A stretch of DNA of 8,444 bases from Patescibacteria group bacterium (GCA_018825765.1 JAHKAQ010000088.1:1-8444), one strand, 5' to 3'. Numbered from the stretch's first letter, positions 1 through 6,532 are shown. Numbers and translations: made by a program. Notes: generated by a model from the letters alone, not told the origin.

Positions 1-699
1 GCCGATGTTTTCTCTGATGCGATCAAAAATGATAATAGTGTCGTTTACCGAGTAGCCCAGGATGGTAAGCAGGGCGGCGATAAAAAAAGTGTCGATTTCC
101 ACGTTTAGGAAGCGGCCCAGAAAGGAGAACACGCCCAGGGTGATTATAATGTCATGCACAAGCGCGATAATGGCGATAAGACCGTATCTTACGGATTCGT
201 ATTTATTAAGCTGGTTAGAAACCGCGCGAAAGGCCCAGGCGATATAGGCGATAATGCAGGAAATAACAATAATTACCGCGAGTATGGATTTTCTCTTTAG
301 TTCCTGACCAATGGAAGGACCGATTGATTCGAATTTTACCTCTTGGACCAGCTCCTTTTGTGTTTCCGGGGGAGTTGAGAAAAAAGCCCGGGTTTTTTCT
401 TTTATTTTTTTCAATAATTCCTGGTGCGCGGCTTCGTCTATGTTTTTGAATTTTAAAATGACTTCTTTTTGACCCACGGGCTGGATTTGGACCTGGCCGA
501 ATTTTTCCTGATCGGAGCTAAAGATCTCTTGTATTTGATCATTGGCAAGCTTGTTTTCTGTAAACTCAATCCTCATGAGCGAGCCGCCGGTGAAATCCAC
601 GCCTGGTTTTAGGCCCCAGATTAAAAGAGCCAGGATGCTTAAAAGCACCAGAGCGGCTGAGATGCCAAGGAAGATTTTACTTTTGGAAATAAAATTCAT
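1..699 (-). CDS. secF: Protein translocase subunit SecF (3' end outside window)
   Basis: SecF is the membrane partner of SecD; together they use the proton or sodium gradient to pull preproteins out of SecYEG on the extracytoplasmic side. The visible 233 residues start at ATG 699-697. A first membrane helix (about residues 8-29) is followed by the family motif GVDFTGGS (33-40), then an extracytoplasmic domain (about 41-125), the conserved FESIGPSIGQEL (123-134), and further helices at about 137-157, 172-192 and 203-226. The stretch GYSVNDTIIIFDRIREN (215-231) is the conserved SecF helix 4-5 region, with the Asp and Arg residues implicated in proton coupling in this family. The gene starts 4 nt after the secD stop (TGA 706-704), so translation is probably coupled; only a weak AGAAAG lies before the start. 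Roughly the last 70-90 residues are missing at the window edge. The family assignment is very secure. Confidence 0.97.
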   Translation of the reverse strand, partial: MNFISKSKIFLGISAALVLLSILALLIWGLKPGVDFTGGSLMRIEFTENKLANDQIQEIFSSDQEKFGQVQIQPVGQKEVILKFKNIDEAAHQELLKKIKEKTRAFFSTPPETQKELVQEVKFESIGPSIGQELKRKSILAVIIVISCIIAYIAWAFRAVSNQLNKYESVRYGLIAIIALVHDIIITLGVFSFLGRFLNVEIDTFFIAALLTILGYSVNDTIIIFDRIRENIG

Positions 700-703
700 G
701 GGA

Positions 704-2389
704 TCACTTTCTTAGTTTTTTATTGAATCCAATAATAAGGAATTTAGATAAAAAACGATCAAGAACCTGGAGAATGTTTCGGGTAATAAACACTGCGCTG
801 AACATGCTAAGCGCTACGCCGATGCCTAAGGTGATGGCGAATCCTTTTACCATGCCGGTTCCCAGGCCGGCTAAAATAAAGCAGGTAATAAGGGTGGAGA
901 CATTGCCGTCCCGAATCGAATTCCAGGCTCTTTTGAAGCCGTTTTGCAGCGCCTGGGAACTGTTTTGGCCCTGTTTTAGTTCTTCTTTTACGCGCTCAAA
1001 AATCAGGATGTTGGCGTCAACAGCCATGCCCAGAGAAAGAATAAAGCCGGCGATGCCGGAAAGCGTTAAGGTAATGCCTAGAATTTTAAAGATGGCTACC
1101 ATGATTACGCTGTAGCTTATAAGGGCAAAGACTGCTACCAGTCCAAAGCTTAAATAAAATACAAGCATAAAACCGGAAACAACGCACAGACCGAGCAGGC
1201 CGGCTTTGAGGCTTTTTTGGAGCGAGACGCCGCCCAGGCTCGCGCCGACTTTTTCCTGGCTTACGAGTTCAATTGGCACGGGCAGGGCGCCGGCGTTCAG
1301 CCGTTTGGCCAGTTCATTGGCTTCCTGCACGTTTTGCGAGCCGGTTATTACGGCCCGGCCATCCGGGATTACAGATTGAACCGTGGGGATGGTAACGGGC
1401 TGGCCGTCTAAATAAATAGCTACGCGCTTGCCCACGTTTCTTTGGGTGATTTCTCGAAAGAGCCTGGTGCCCTCTGTGTCAAATTGAAGCGCTACCTGGG
1501 GTTCCTGGGTGTTCTGGTCAAAGATTACCTGGGCGTTGTCTAAATTTTTACCGGTAAGAGCGGTGATTTTAAAAAGCTGGTCCTGATTTGTGACCGGTTG
1601 CGCGTTTTCGTCCTGGGTGAAAAACAAAATATGGCTTGCGCGTATTTCCTGGTCGTCCCCCTCGCCTCTTTGATCAGTTTTTTTTATGATGTGAAAACCG
1701 ATTGAACTTTTGACTAGTTCGGGCCAGACCGTGTCTTTTGGGAAATCCTGGTTAAAAATCACCTGTTTAAATTCAGGTATTAAATCGCCTTTTTTCACAA
1801 AATCCAGGTCGCCGCCCTTTTCTTTACTCCCTGGATCCTGGGAAAATTCTTTGGCCAGGAAGGAAAAATCTTCTGCTTGAAGCGCTTTTTGTAAAATGTT
1901 TTGGGCCTGTTCTTTTATTTTCTGATTTTGTTCCTGGACTTTTTTCTGTTCGTCCGGAGAAAGCGCCAGATCCTCCTGGGTTTTTTCTTCACGGAAATCC
2001 AGAATCGGGGTTTGGCCGATCATTTTTATGGCCGCGCTTATGTCGTCTATGCCGGCCAGATCCACGATAATGCGGTATTGGTCGCCGGTTTTGTTGGTCA
2101 CGATTTGCGGTTCGGAAATGCCATAGGCGTTGACGCGTCTTTCGATTACGTCTCTGGCGCCGCTTAGGCTGTCTTTTTGGTTTTCTTCGGGGATTTGGGA
2201 CATGTCGGCCTCATAGACCAGGTGGGCACCGCCTTTTAGATCAAGGCCGAGCTTTATTTTTGTATCTCTTAAGGTCTGGCCGATATTTTTCCCGAAAACG
2301 GTAAAGTCGGGCATGACTGGTGAGGCGATAGCCAAACAGGCTATAAGCAGGAGGATTATAAAGGCCAGATTAAAATAGATTTTTTTCAT
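704..2389 (-). CDS. secD: Protein translocase subunit SecD with an inserted, circularly permuted parvulin domain
   Basis: SecD works with SecF to pull translocating polypeptides across the membrane. I place the start at ATG 2389 (MKKIYFN, 561 residues). An ATG 17 codons upstream overlaps a TATAAT box and would precede the likely transcript start. Residues 5-22 are the first membrane helix; LGLDLKGG (47-54) is a hallmark motif. The P1 domain follows, with ARDVIERRVNAYGISEP (78-94) and the TPILDFRE strand (127-134). The P1/P4 region resumes at LTGKNLDNAQ (278-287), with GTRLFREIT (307-315) and AGALPVPIE (366-374). Five C-terminal helices (about 394-545) include LGMAVDANILIFERVKEEL (453-471) with the functional Asp458. 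Residues about 137-262 are not SecD but a parvulin-type prolyl isomerase (described separately). Without this insert the protein would be about 435 residues, a normal compact SecD. No Shine-Dalgarno is visible. secF follows after 4 nt. Confidence 0.96.
   Translation of the reverse strand: MKKIYFNLAFIILLLIACLAIASPVMPDFTVFGKNIGQTLRDTKIKLGLDLKGGAHLVYEADMSQIPEENQKDSLSGARDVIERRVNAYGISEPQIVTNKTGDQYRIIVDLAGIDDISAAIKMIGQTPILDFREEKTQEDLALSPDEQKKVQEQNQKIKEQAQNILQKALQAEDFSFLAKEFSQDPGSKEKGGDLDFVKKGDLIPEFKQVIFNQDFPKDTVWPELVKSSIGFHIIKKTDQRGEGDDQEIRASHILFFTQDENAQPVTNQDQLFKITALTGKNLDNAQVIFDQNTQEPQVALQFDTEGTRLFREITQRNVGKRVAIYLDGQPVTIPTVQSVIPDGRAVITGSQNVQEANELAKRLNAGALPVPIELVSQEKVGASLGGVSLQKSLKAGLLGLCVVSGFMLVFYLSFGLVAVFALISYSVIMVAIFKILGITLTLSGIAGFILSLGMAVDANILIFERVKEELKQGQNSSQALQNGFKRAWNSIRDGNVSTLITCFILAGLGTGMVKGFAITLGIGVALSMFSAVFITRNILQVLDRFLSKFLIIGFNKKLRK
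1604..1981 (-). other. Parvulin-type PPIase domain inside SecD, elements in permuted order
   Basis: SecD residues about 137-262 carry parvulin (PpiC/PrsA/SurA-type rotamase) motifs. In order: a charged helix ending QNILQKAL (163-170), DFSFLAKEFSQDPGS (174-188), GGDLDF (192-197), LIPEFKQVIF (203-212), WPELVKSSIGFHIIKK (222-237), a Gly/Asp-rich turn, and EIRASHILFF (248-257). In ordinary parvulins the RASHIL strand comes first; here it comes last. The residues usually forming the active-site polar network are all present: His253 (SHIL), Asp194 (GGDL) and His233 (GFHII). No second HIL motif precedes the first helix. The domain sits between two conserved SecD P1 segments, so by SecD topology it lies on the extracytoplasmic face. 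A role as prolyl isomerase or chaperone for emerging chains is inferred. Confidence 0.88.
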
Positions 2390-2438
2390 ATCAGTATTTG
2401 GCTTGAAGATAGATATGGAATTTTCTGGTAATAGACCC

Positions 2439-2444
2439 ATTATA
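2439..2444 (-). promoter_or_regulatory. Candidate -10 box of the secDF promoter
   Basis: A perfect TATAAT reads on the minus strand from 2444 to 2439. No good -35 is visible at the expected distance, where the DNA is a C5/T-rich tract. A transcript would begin near 2432 and leave about 43 nt before the ATG at 2389. The box overlaps the upstream in-frame ATG (2440), which argues against that ATG as the start. The upstream gene ends in a terminator, so secDF needs a promoter of its own here. Confidence 0.5.
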
Positions 2445-2601
2445 GGGGGAAGAAAAAAAAAGGAAAGAGCGGAGCAGGTGTTGGGTTGAGGTTGTGAGCG
2501 CGGCGGTGCTTTGCTTCGCTTTGGGAATTTTGGCCTTGATGAGGCATAGGTTTTTTAAAAAAGAGTTGTTTAGCGGCGACTTTTTTTCTAAACTATGCTT
2601 C
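2445..2601. other. Intergenic stretch upstream of secD with no recognised gene
   Basis: This gap holds no supported coding region and no RNA family I recognise. It contains a purine/pyrimidine tract (nine A and five G on the plus strand near 2445-2461), a short pentamer run GCTTTGCTTCGCTTT (2508-2522), the self-complementary TTTTTTAAAAAA (2551-2562), and a 6-bp inverted repeat GTTTAG/CTAAAC (2568-2573 and 2588-2593) with a 14-nt loop. None is strong enough to name as an element. SRP RNA and tmRNA signature motifs were looked for by eye and not seen. Confidence 0.5.
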
Positions 2602-2632
2602 TTAGAAAAAGAAAAAGCCGCGATTGCGGCTT
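2602..2632 (-). terminator. Intrinsic terminator of the membrane protein gene
   Basis: Read on the minus strand, AAGCCGC (2632-2626) and GCGGCTT (2621-2615) form a perfect 7-bp GC-rich stem around a 4-nt AATC loop. A T-rich tract TTTTTCTTTTTCT (2614-2602) follows directly. This is a textbook rho-independent terminator, beginning 19 nt after the TAA at 2654-2652. It separates this gene from secDF. On the plus strand the stem is preceded by an A-rich run but has no T run after it, so it appears one-directional. Confidence 0.9.
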
Positions 2633-2651
2633 GGAAAGCAAAGAAGAGTTG

Positions 2652-3125
2652 TTATGGCTCTGAAACATAGGAGGAAAGATAAAAGGATGAACCGAGTAGA
2701 TAGCCGAAGAATAGAGAGGATTTGAAAACTTCTTCCTCTGGAATTTCACACAGGAGAGCCGGGGAGAGCGTCCAGAGAATGAAAGCTAAAAAACATCCGA
2801 ATATGAGAAAGGAAGATGATTTTTTTTTGCCTATAATAACTGAAAAAACAAACGAAGAAAAAGGAAGGGCGGAAAATGATAACAGGAAAATGGCTGATCC
2901 CCTATTGTCTTTCATTACAAGAAAAAAGAAACAGAGGCTTATAACCATTCCAGCAAGAATGGAGGAGAAAATCAATAATGAATATATTTTTTCTTTGTTT
3001 TTTTCAATGCTGATTATAGTTGGCGTAAAAAAACAAAGAAAAAGAAAAGGTAATATAAAGTAGTTACAACAAAAAAGGAAAACACAAAAAAATCCGCCAA
3101 AAATAAACAATATTATTTTAAACAT
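2652..3125 (-). CDS. Unrecognised Phe/Cys-rich multi-pass membrane protein
   Basis: I do not recognise this 157-residue protein. It is almost entirely hydrophobic, with about five likely membrane segments: one long N-terminal stretch that may hold one or two (4-39), then 48-70, 77-98, 104-126 and 135-152. Short charged loops separate them (EKNKEK 41-46, KDNR 72-75, KKK 100-102, EEE 130-132). Composition is extreme: by hand count 29 Phe and 7 Cys, several clustered at 14-31. It ends Glu-Pro-stop. The start is well supported: a perfect AAAGGAGG lies 5 nt before ATG 3125, with a TTGACA-containing promoter upstream and an intrinsic terminator after the stop. The DNA is AT-richer than its neighbours, with many ATA, TTT and TTA codons where the sec genes favour GC-ending ones, so it may have been acquired. 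It lies between secA and secD on the same strand; a link to export is only a guess. Confidence 0.82.
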   Translation of the reverse strand: MFKIILFIFGGFFCVFLFCCNYFILPFLFLCFFTPTIISIEKNKEKIYSLLIFSSILAGMVISLCFFFLVMKDNRGSAIFLLSFSALPFSSFVFSVIIGKKKSSSFLIFGCFLAFILWTLSPALLCEIPEEEVFKSSLFFGYLLGSSFYLSSYVSEP

Positions 3126-3130
3126 AAGGT

Positions 3131-3138
3131 CCTCCTTT
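3131..3138 (-). promoter_or_regulatory. Strong Shine-Dalgarno of the membrane protein gene
   Basis: AAAGGAGG reads on the minus strand from 3138 to 3131, followed by a 5-nt spacer (ACCTT) and ATG at 3125. It fixes the start codon. It stands out because hpf, secA, secD and uvrA show no comparable site and secF only a weak one. Confidence 0.9.
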
Positions 3139-3178
3139 CTTAGATTTTTGCATTAAAAATTTAAAGGTGCTGTTTTTA

Positions 3179-3207
3179 TTTAGAGTCTAAAATCGTCATT
3201 TTGTCAA
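3179..3207 (-). promoter_or_regulatory. Candidate promoter of the membrane protein gene
   Basis: On the minus strand a perfect -35 TTGACA (3207-3202) is followed after 17 nt by TCTAAA (3184-3179), which matches 4 of 6 positions of TATAAT. Transcription would start near 3172, leaving a leader of about 47 nt that contains the Shine-Dalgarno. A 6-bp inverted repeat ATTTTT/AAAAAT (3144-3149 and 3155-3160) lies in this leader but is AT-only and weak. The -10 is imperfect, so the exact hexamer is uncertain. Confidence 0.55.
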
Positions 3208-3273
3208 ATTCTAGAGATATTTGGTCATTTTTTGGGCGATTTGGGCCGGCCGGGCTTTGAATTCAGGCATATT
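3208..3273 (-). other. Short tail downstream of secA, no terminator seen
   Basis: After the secA TAA (3276-3274) the minus strand has ATG at 3270, three nt on, opening a 19-codon frame that ends at TAG 3213-3211 (peptide begins MPEFKARPAQ). It has no ribosome-binding site apart from possible coupling to secA, and I do not call it a gene. A GGCCGGCC palindrome lies inside it (3244-3251) but has no T tract after it, so it does not look like an intrinsic terminator. Confidence 0.4.
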
Positions 3274-6123
3274 TTATTTTTTCCCGCAACATTTCTTATA
3301 CTTCTTCCCCGACCCGCAGGGACAAGGCTGATTGCGTCCTATTTTTTCCCGGTTGATGATTGGGGTTTGGGTTTTTTCCTCGGAGCTTGAGGGGCTTGCT
3401 TTGGCTTGAGTTTCGCCATCCGTGTCTCGCGCTTGGGCCAGCAGGCTTTTTGAGTTGTCCGCGCCCTGGTAATTTAAATTTTTGCTTATAAGCTCATCCC
3501 TTGCCTGGCGGATAAATTCCATGAGCGAACCCGGGCCCTTGATGTTGGGCTGTTTTTTTTCTCCGGTCTGTTCTTTGCCCTCTGGCTTTCTCTTCTCTAT
3601 CTTTATTTTAAACAAGGTTTCAATGGTGTTTAGGCGAATGTTCTGCAGAAGTTCCTGGAACATATCAAAGCTTTCTTTTTTGTATTCTATCAACGGATCG
3701 CGCTGGCCATAGCCGCGAAGTCCAATCCCCTCTCTTAAATACTGAATATGATCCAGATGATCCATCCAGTGGGCGTCGATTGTTCGAAGCATTATCACCT
3801 GTTCAACGTGCCTCATGCTGTTTTGGCCGATTGCTTTTTCTTTTTGCTTGTAGGCCGAGATAGCTAATCGCGAAACCTGATCGATTATTTTTTTAACTTT
3901 TTCTTCCTGACCCAGGTTTGTTTCCTGCCTTGTTTTTTCAAGTTCATTCAGAAAAGATTCAGGGGCCAGGAAAAGAGAGGCGGCGTATTCGTAGATTTCT
4001 TTCAGGTTCCACTTGGCCTGATCTTCAGCCTGGGTGTGAAAAGTGACGAAATCAGCCGCCAGTTTTTTAATCATTTGCTCGATTTCTTTTCTATCCAGAA
4101 TGCCCAGCAAATTCTGGCGTCTTTTTTGGTAGATGACTTCCCGCTGGCGGTTGATCACGTCGTCGTATTCAAGCACGTGCTTTCTTATGTCAAAGTTATA
4201 GCCTTCTATTTTTTTCTGCGCCGATTCAATGGAACGGCTGATCATTTTATTGGCAATGGGCTGGTCCTCGGGCAATCCCAGGGTATCCATCATGCTCTTT
4301 ATCTTATCACTGCCGAAGCGGCGCATAAGTTCGTCTTCCAGGGACACGTAGAATTGCGAACTGCCTGGATCGCCCTGGCGGCCGGCGCGTCCTCTCAACT
4401 GATTGTCGATGCGGCGGGCTTCGTGTCTTTCAGTTCCCACAATGTGCAGGCCGCCTCGCGCTACCACTCCTTTTCCCAGCTTTATGTCAGTGCCGCGGCC
4501 GGCCATGTTGGTAGCGATGGTTACAGCTTTTTTCTGGCCGGCTTGGGCGATTATTTGAGCTTCGCGTTCGTGGTTTTTGGCGTTTAGGATTTCATACGTC
4601 ACTCCCTGCTGGTCAAGGTATTTAGAAATAACTTCGGATTTTTCAACCGAGATCGTGCCTATCAGCACGGGCTGGCCCTTTTTGTTTCTTCTTTTTATTT
4701 CCTGGGCGATGGCTTTTAGTTTGCCGTGTTCATTTTTGTAAACCAAATCCGGCTTGTCCTGGCGGATCATTTGCTTGTTGGTGGGGATGGAAAGCACGTC
4801 CAGTTCGTAAACCTTGGAGAATTCTTCGGCTGAGGTCAGGGCGGTGCCGGTCATGCCGGATAATTTTTTGTAAAGACGGAAATAGTTCTGGAAAGTGATA
4901 GTGGCCAGCGTGCGGGATTCTTTTTGCACGGCCACGCCTTCTTTGGCTTCCAGCGCCTGGTGCAGGCCTTCGGAAAAGCGGCGGCCGGGCATGAGGCGGC
5001 CGGTAAAGTCATCCACGATTATTACCTCATTGTCTTTTACCACGTATTGTTTGTCTCTTTTGAAAATGGCATGGGCTTTTAGAGCCTGGTGGACATGGTG
5101 AACATAGCGCATATTGCCCGAAGTATAGAGATTGTCCAGGGAGAGGAGTTTTTCAAGTTTTGAGATGCCGCTTTCAGTCAGGGTAACGGCCTGCATTTTT
5201 TCATCTATGTTGTAATCCTTGTCAGCGGCAAGCCGGGGCACTATTTGAGCGCATTTCTGATACAGGCGGGCGGATTCCACGTCTGGAGAGGAAATAATGA
5301 GCGGGGTTCTTGATTCGTCGATTAGAATGCTGTCCACTTCGTCCACGATGGCAAAATTCAAGTAGCTTTTTTTTAGAAGTTCTTTTTCAGACAGGCTGCC
5401 GGCTCTTTTTTTCTTTTTCAGCTCTTCTTTGGCCAGGGCCTTGGGGTCTCTTACTTGAACCATTTGAGCTAATCGGGAGACCATGTTGTCGCGAAGATAA
5501 TCAAATCCGAATTCATTGTTGGTGCCAAAAGTTATGTCAGCTTTATAGGCTTCGCTTCTGGGAACCTGGGTTAGATTTTGATACTCAACGCTGACTTCGT
5601 CCTGATCGGGTTTTATTTTAGGATCATAAATATATGAGGTGTCATGCTGGACACAGCCGGTGGAAAGGCCAAGGAAATAATAAATGGCTCCCATCCAGTT
5701 AGTGTCGCGGCGGGCCAGATAATCGTTTACGGTTATGATGTGCACTCCCTTGCCTTCCAGGGCGTTAAGATAAGCGGCAAAGGAGGCGGCCAGAGTTTTT
5801 CCCTCGCCGGTTTTCATTTCGGCGATTTTCCCCTGATGCAGGGCGACGCCGCCAATAAGCTGGGTATCAAAGGCGCGCTGGGAAATGGTGCGCTTGGCCG
5901 CTTCGCGGCAGGCGGCAAAGGCGTGAGGCAGGATCTGATCCAGGGTTTCTCCTTTGTTTAAGCGGCCTTTGAATTCTTGAGTTTTGCCTTTTATTTTTTC
6001 GTCGCTAAAGCTTTGGTAGCGTTTTTCAAGACGGTTTATCTTATCAATCAGGGGTTGGATTTTTTTAATCTCTTTGTCGTTTAGATTGGAAAAGAGAGAA
6101 GCAATTTTTGAGAGAAAAGACAT
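3274..6123 (-). CDS. secA: Preprotein translocase ATPase SecA
   Basis: SecA is the cytosolic motor that binds preproteins and drives them through SecYEG by ATP hydrolysis. The 949-residue product has the full domain order. NBD1 has Walker A KTGEGKT (104-110), FGFDYLRDNM (205-214) and Walker B VDEVD (260-264). The preprotein cross-linking domain spans about 276-415. NBD2 has SGMTGTAL (422-429), ATNMAGRGTDIKLG (537-550) and QLRGRAGRQGDPG (575-587). The helical scaffold/two-helix-finger region includes RTIDAHWMDHLDHIQYLRE (780-798). A charged, low-complexity linker (about 845-925) leads to the C-terminal zinc motif CPCGSGKKYKKCC, with Cys934, 936, 945 and 946. Compared with the E. coli sequence as I recall it, NBD1 has two extra loops (about 157-190 and 215-255). 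Ser271 replaces the usual Ala in IDEARTPL. The gene starts 14 nt after hpf without a Shine-Dalgarno; no clear terminator follows. Confidence 0.98.
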   Translation of the reverse strand: MSFLSKIASLFSNLNDKEIKKIQPLIDKINRLEKRYQSFSDEKIKGKTQEFKGRLNKGETLDQILPHAFAACREAAKRTISQRAFDTQLIGGVALHQGKIAEMKTGEGKTLAASFAAYLNALEGKGVHIITVNDYLARRDTNWMGAIYYFLGLSTGCVQHDTSYIYDPKIKPDQDEVSVEYQNLTQVPRSEAYKADITFGTNNEFGFDYLRDNMVSRLAQMVQVRDPKALAKEELKKKKRAGSLSEKELLKKSYLNFAIVDEVDSILIDESRTPLIISSPDVESARLYQKCAQIVPRLAADKDYNIDEKMQAVTLTESGISKLEKLLSLDNLYTSGNMRYVHHVHQALKAHAIFKRDKQYVVKDNEVIIVDDFTGRLMPGRRFSEGLHQALEAKEGVAVQKESRTLATITFQNYFRLYKKLSGMTGTALTSAEEFSKVYELDVLSIPTNKQMIRQDKPDLVYKNEHGKLKAIAQEIKRRNKKGQPVLIGTISVEKSEVISKYLDQQGVTYEILNAKNHEREAQIIAQAGQKKAVTIATNMAGRGTDIKLGKGVVARGGLHIVGTERHEARRIDNQLRGRAGRQGDPGSSQFYVSLEDELMRRFGSDKIKSMMDTLGLPEDQPIANKMISRSIESAQKKIEGYNFDIRKHVLEYDDVINRQREVIYQKRRQNLLGILDRKEIEQMIKKLAADFVTFHTQAEDQAKWNLKEIYEYAASLFLAPESFLNELEKTRQETNLGQEEKVKKIIDQVSRLAISAYKQKEKAIGQNSMRHVEQVIMLRTIDAHWMDHLDHIQYLREGIGLRGYGQRDPLIEYKKESFDMFQELLQNIRLNTIETLFKIKIEKRKPEGKEQTGEKKQPNIKGPGSLMEFIRQARDELISKNLNYQGADNSKSLLAQARDTDGETQAKASPSSSEEKTQTPIINREKIGRNQPCPCGSGKKYKKCCGKK

Positions 6124-6137
6124 GGTTATAATTTGGG

Positions 6138-6491
6138 TTAGAATCTGGCGGATTTATCAATGGAGAATTTCTTTTTCAGGCTTAATTGGGCTCTTTTTTT
6201 GAGGGTTCTTTTTTTGTTTAGCGTTCTTTTTATTTGGGTGGCCAGTTCATCGCAAGCCAGGTCGCAGGCCGCTTCGATGGTTTGGCCGGTTTCGTCTCCG
6301 ATGAAGCGCTGGCCTGGCGTGCGCAGTTGAATTTCTACCCTAAAATAGCCTTTTTTATCCTGAACAATTTCGATTTCCGCGATGGTTACTCGATGATTCA
6401 AGTATTTTTGCAGTTTTTGAACCTTTTGTTCAAGGTAATTTTTTGTTTTTTCATCGAGTTTTAAGCTGTTTTGATAGAATTTTACTTGCAT
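6138..6491 (-). CDS. hpf: Ribosome hibernation promoting factor, short form (HPF/RaiA family)
   Basis: HPF/RaiA proteins bind the 30S decoding channel of idle ribosomes, blocking mRNA and tRNA sites and protecting ribosomes in stationary phase. The 117-residue product covers the single beta-alpha-beta-beta-beta-alpha domain. It has an N-terminal strand and the helix TKNYLEQKVQKLQKYL (16-31), strands around VTIAEIEIVQD (35-45), YFRVEIQLRTPG (49-60) and FIGDETGQTIEAACDLACDEL (63-83, the last helix of the fold), then a Lys/Arg-rich tail (89-117). The C-terminal dimerisation domain of long HPF is absent, so this is a short HPF/YfiA-like form. It sits 14 nt upstream of secA; an hpf-secA order is familiar from Firmicutes, and the two are likely cotranscribed. 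No Shine-Dalgarno precedes ATG 6491. Whether it acts more like HPF or RaiA cannot be told from sequence alone. Confidence 0.92.
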   Translation of the reverse strand: MQVKFYQNSLKLDEKTKNYLEQKVQKLQKYLNHRVTIAEIEIVQDKKGYFRVEIQLRTPGQRFIGDETGQTIEAACDLACDELATQIKRTLNKKRTLKKRAQLSLKKKFSIDKSARF

Positions 6492-6532
6492 GGGGGCTTA
6501 GTTTATTGTTAAGGGCTGGTGATTTTTATCTT

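Noticed and set aside
1604..1981. Parvulin motifs as a separate gene disrupted by secD or by a frameshift
   Set aside because: The whole segment is in one continuous frame with SecD motifs on both sides, so it is an in-frame domain insertion.
2445..2601. Possible small RNA gene in the gap upstream of secD
   Set aside because: Only short, weak inverted repeats are present, no family signature was recognised, and the one solid hairpin next to it belongs to the terminator of the upstream gene.
2722..3063. Plus-strand open frame of 113 codons antisense to the membrane protein gene, with a TTG start after AGAGAGGA
   Set aside because: The product is a highly charged low-complexity sequence, the mirror image of a hydrophobic protein. 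The minus-strand gene has promoter, Shine-Dalgarno and terminator, so the plus frame is a shadow.
3244..3251. GGCCGGCC palindrome after secA as a terminator
   Set aside because: No loop is available for a stable stem beyond the 8-bp palindrome, and no T tract follows on either strand.
4036..4587. Plus-strand open frame of 183 codons inside secA
   Set aside because: It lies wholly antisense to conserved SecA motor and helical domains, has no recognisable domain, and is explained by the codon bias of secA.
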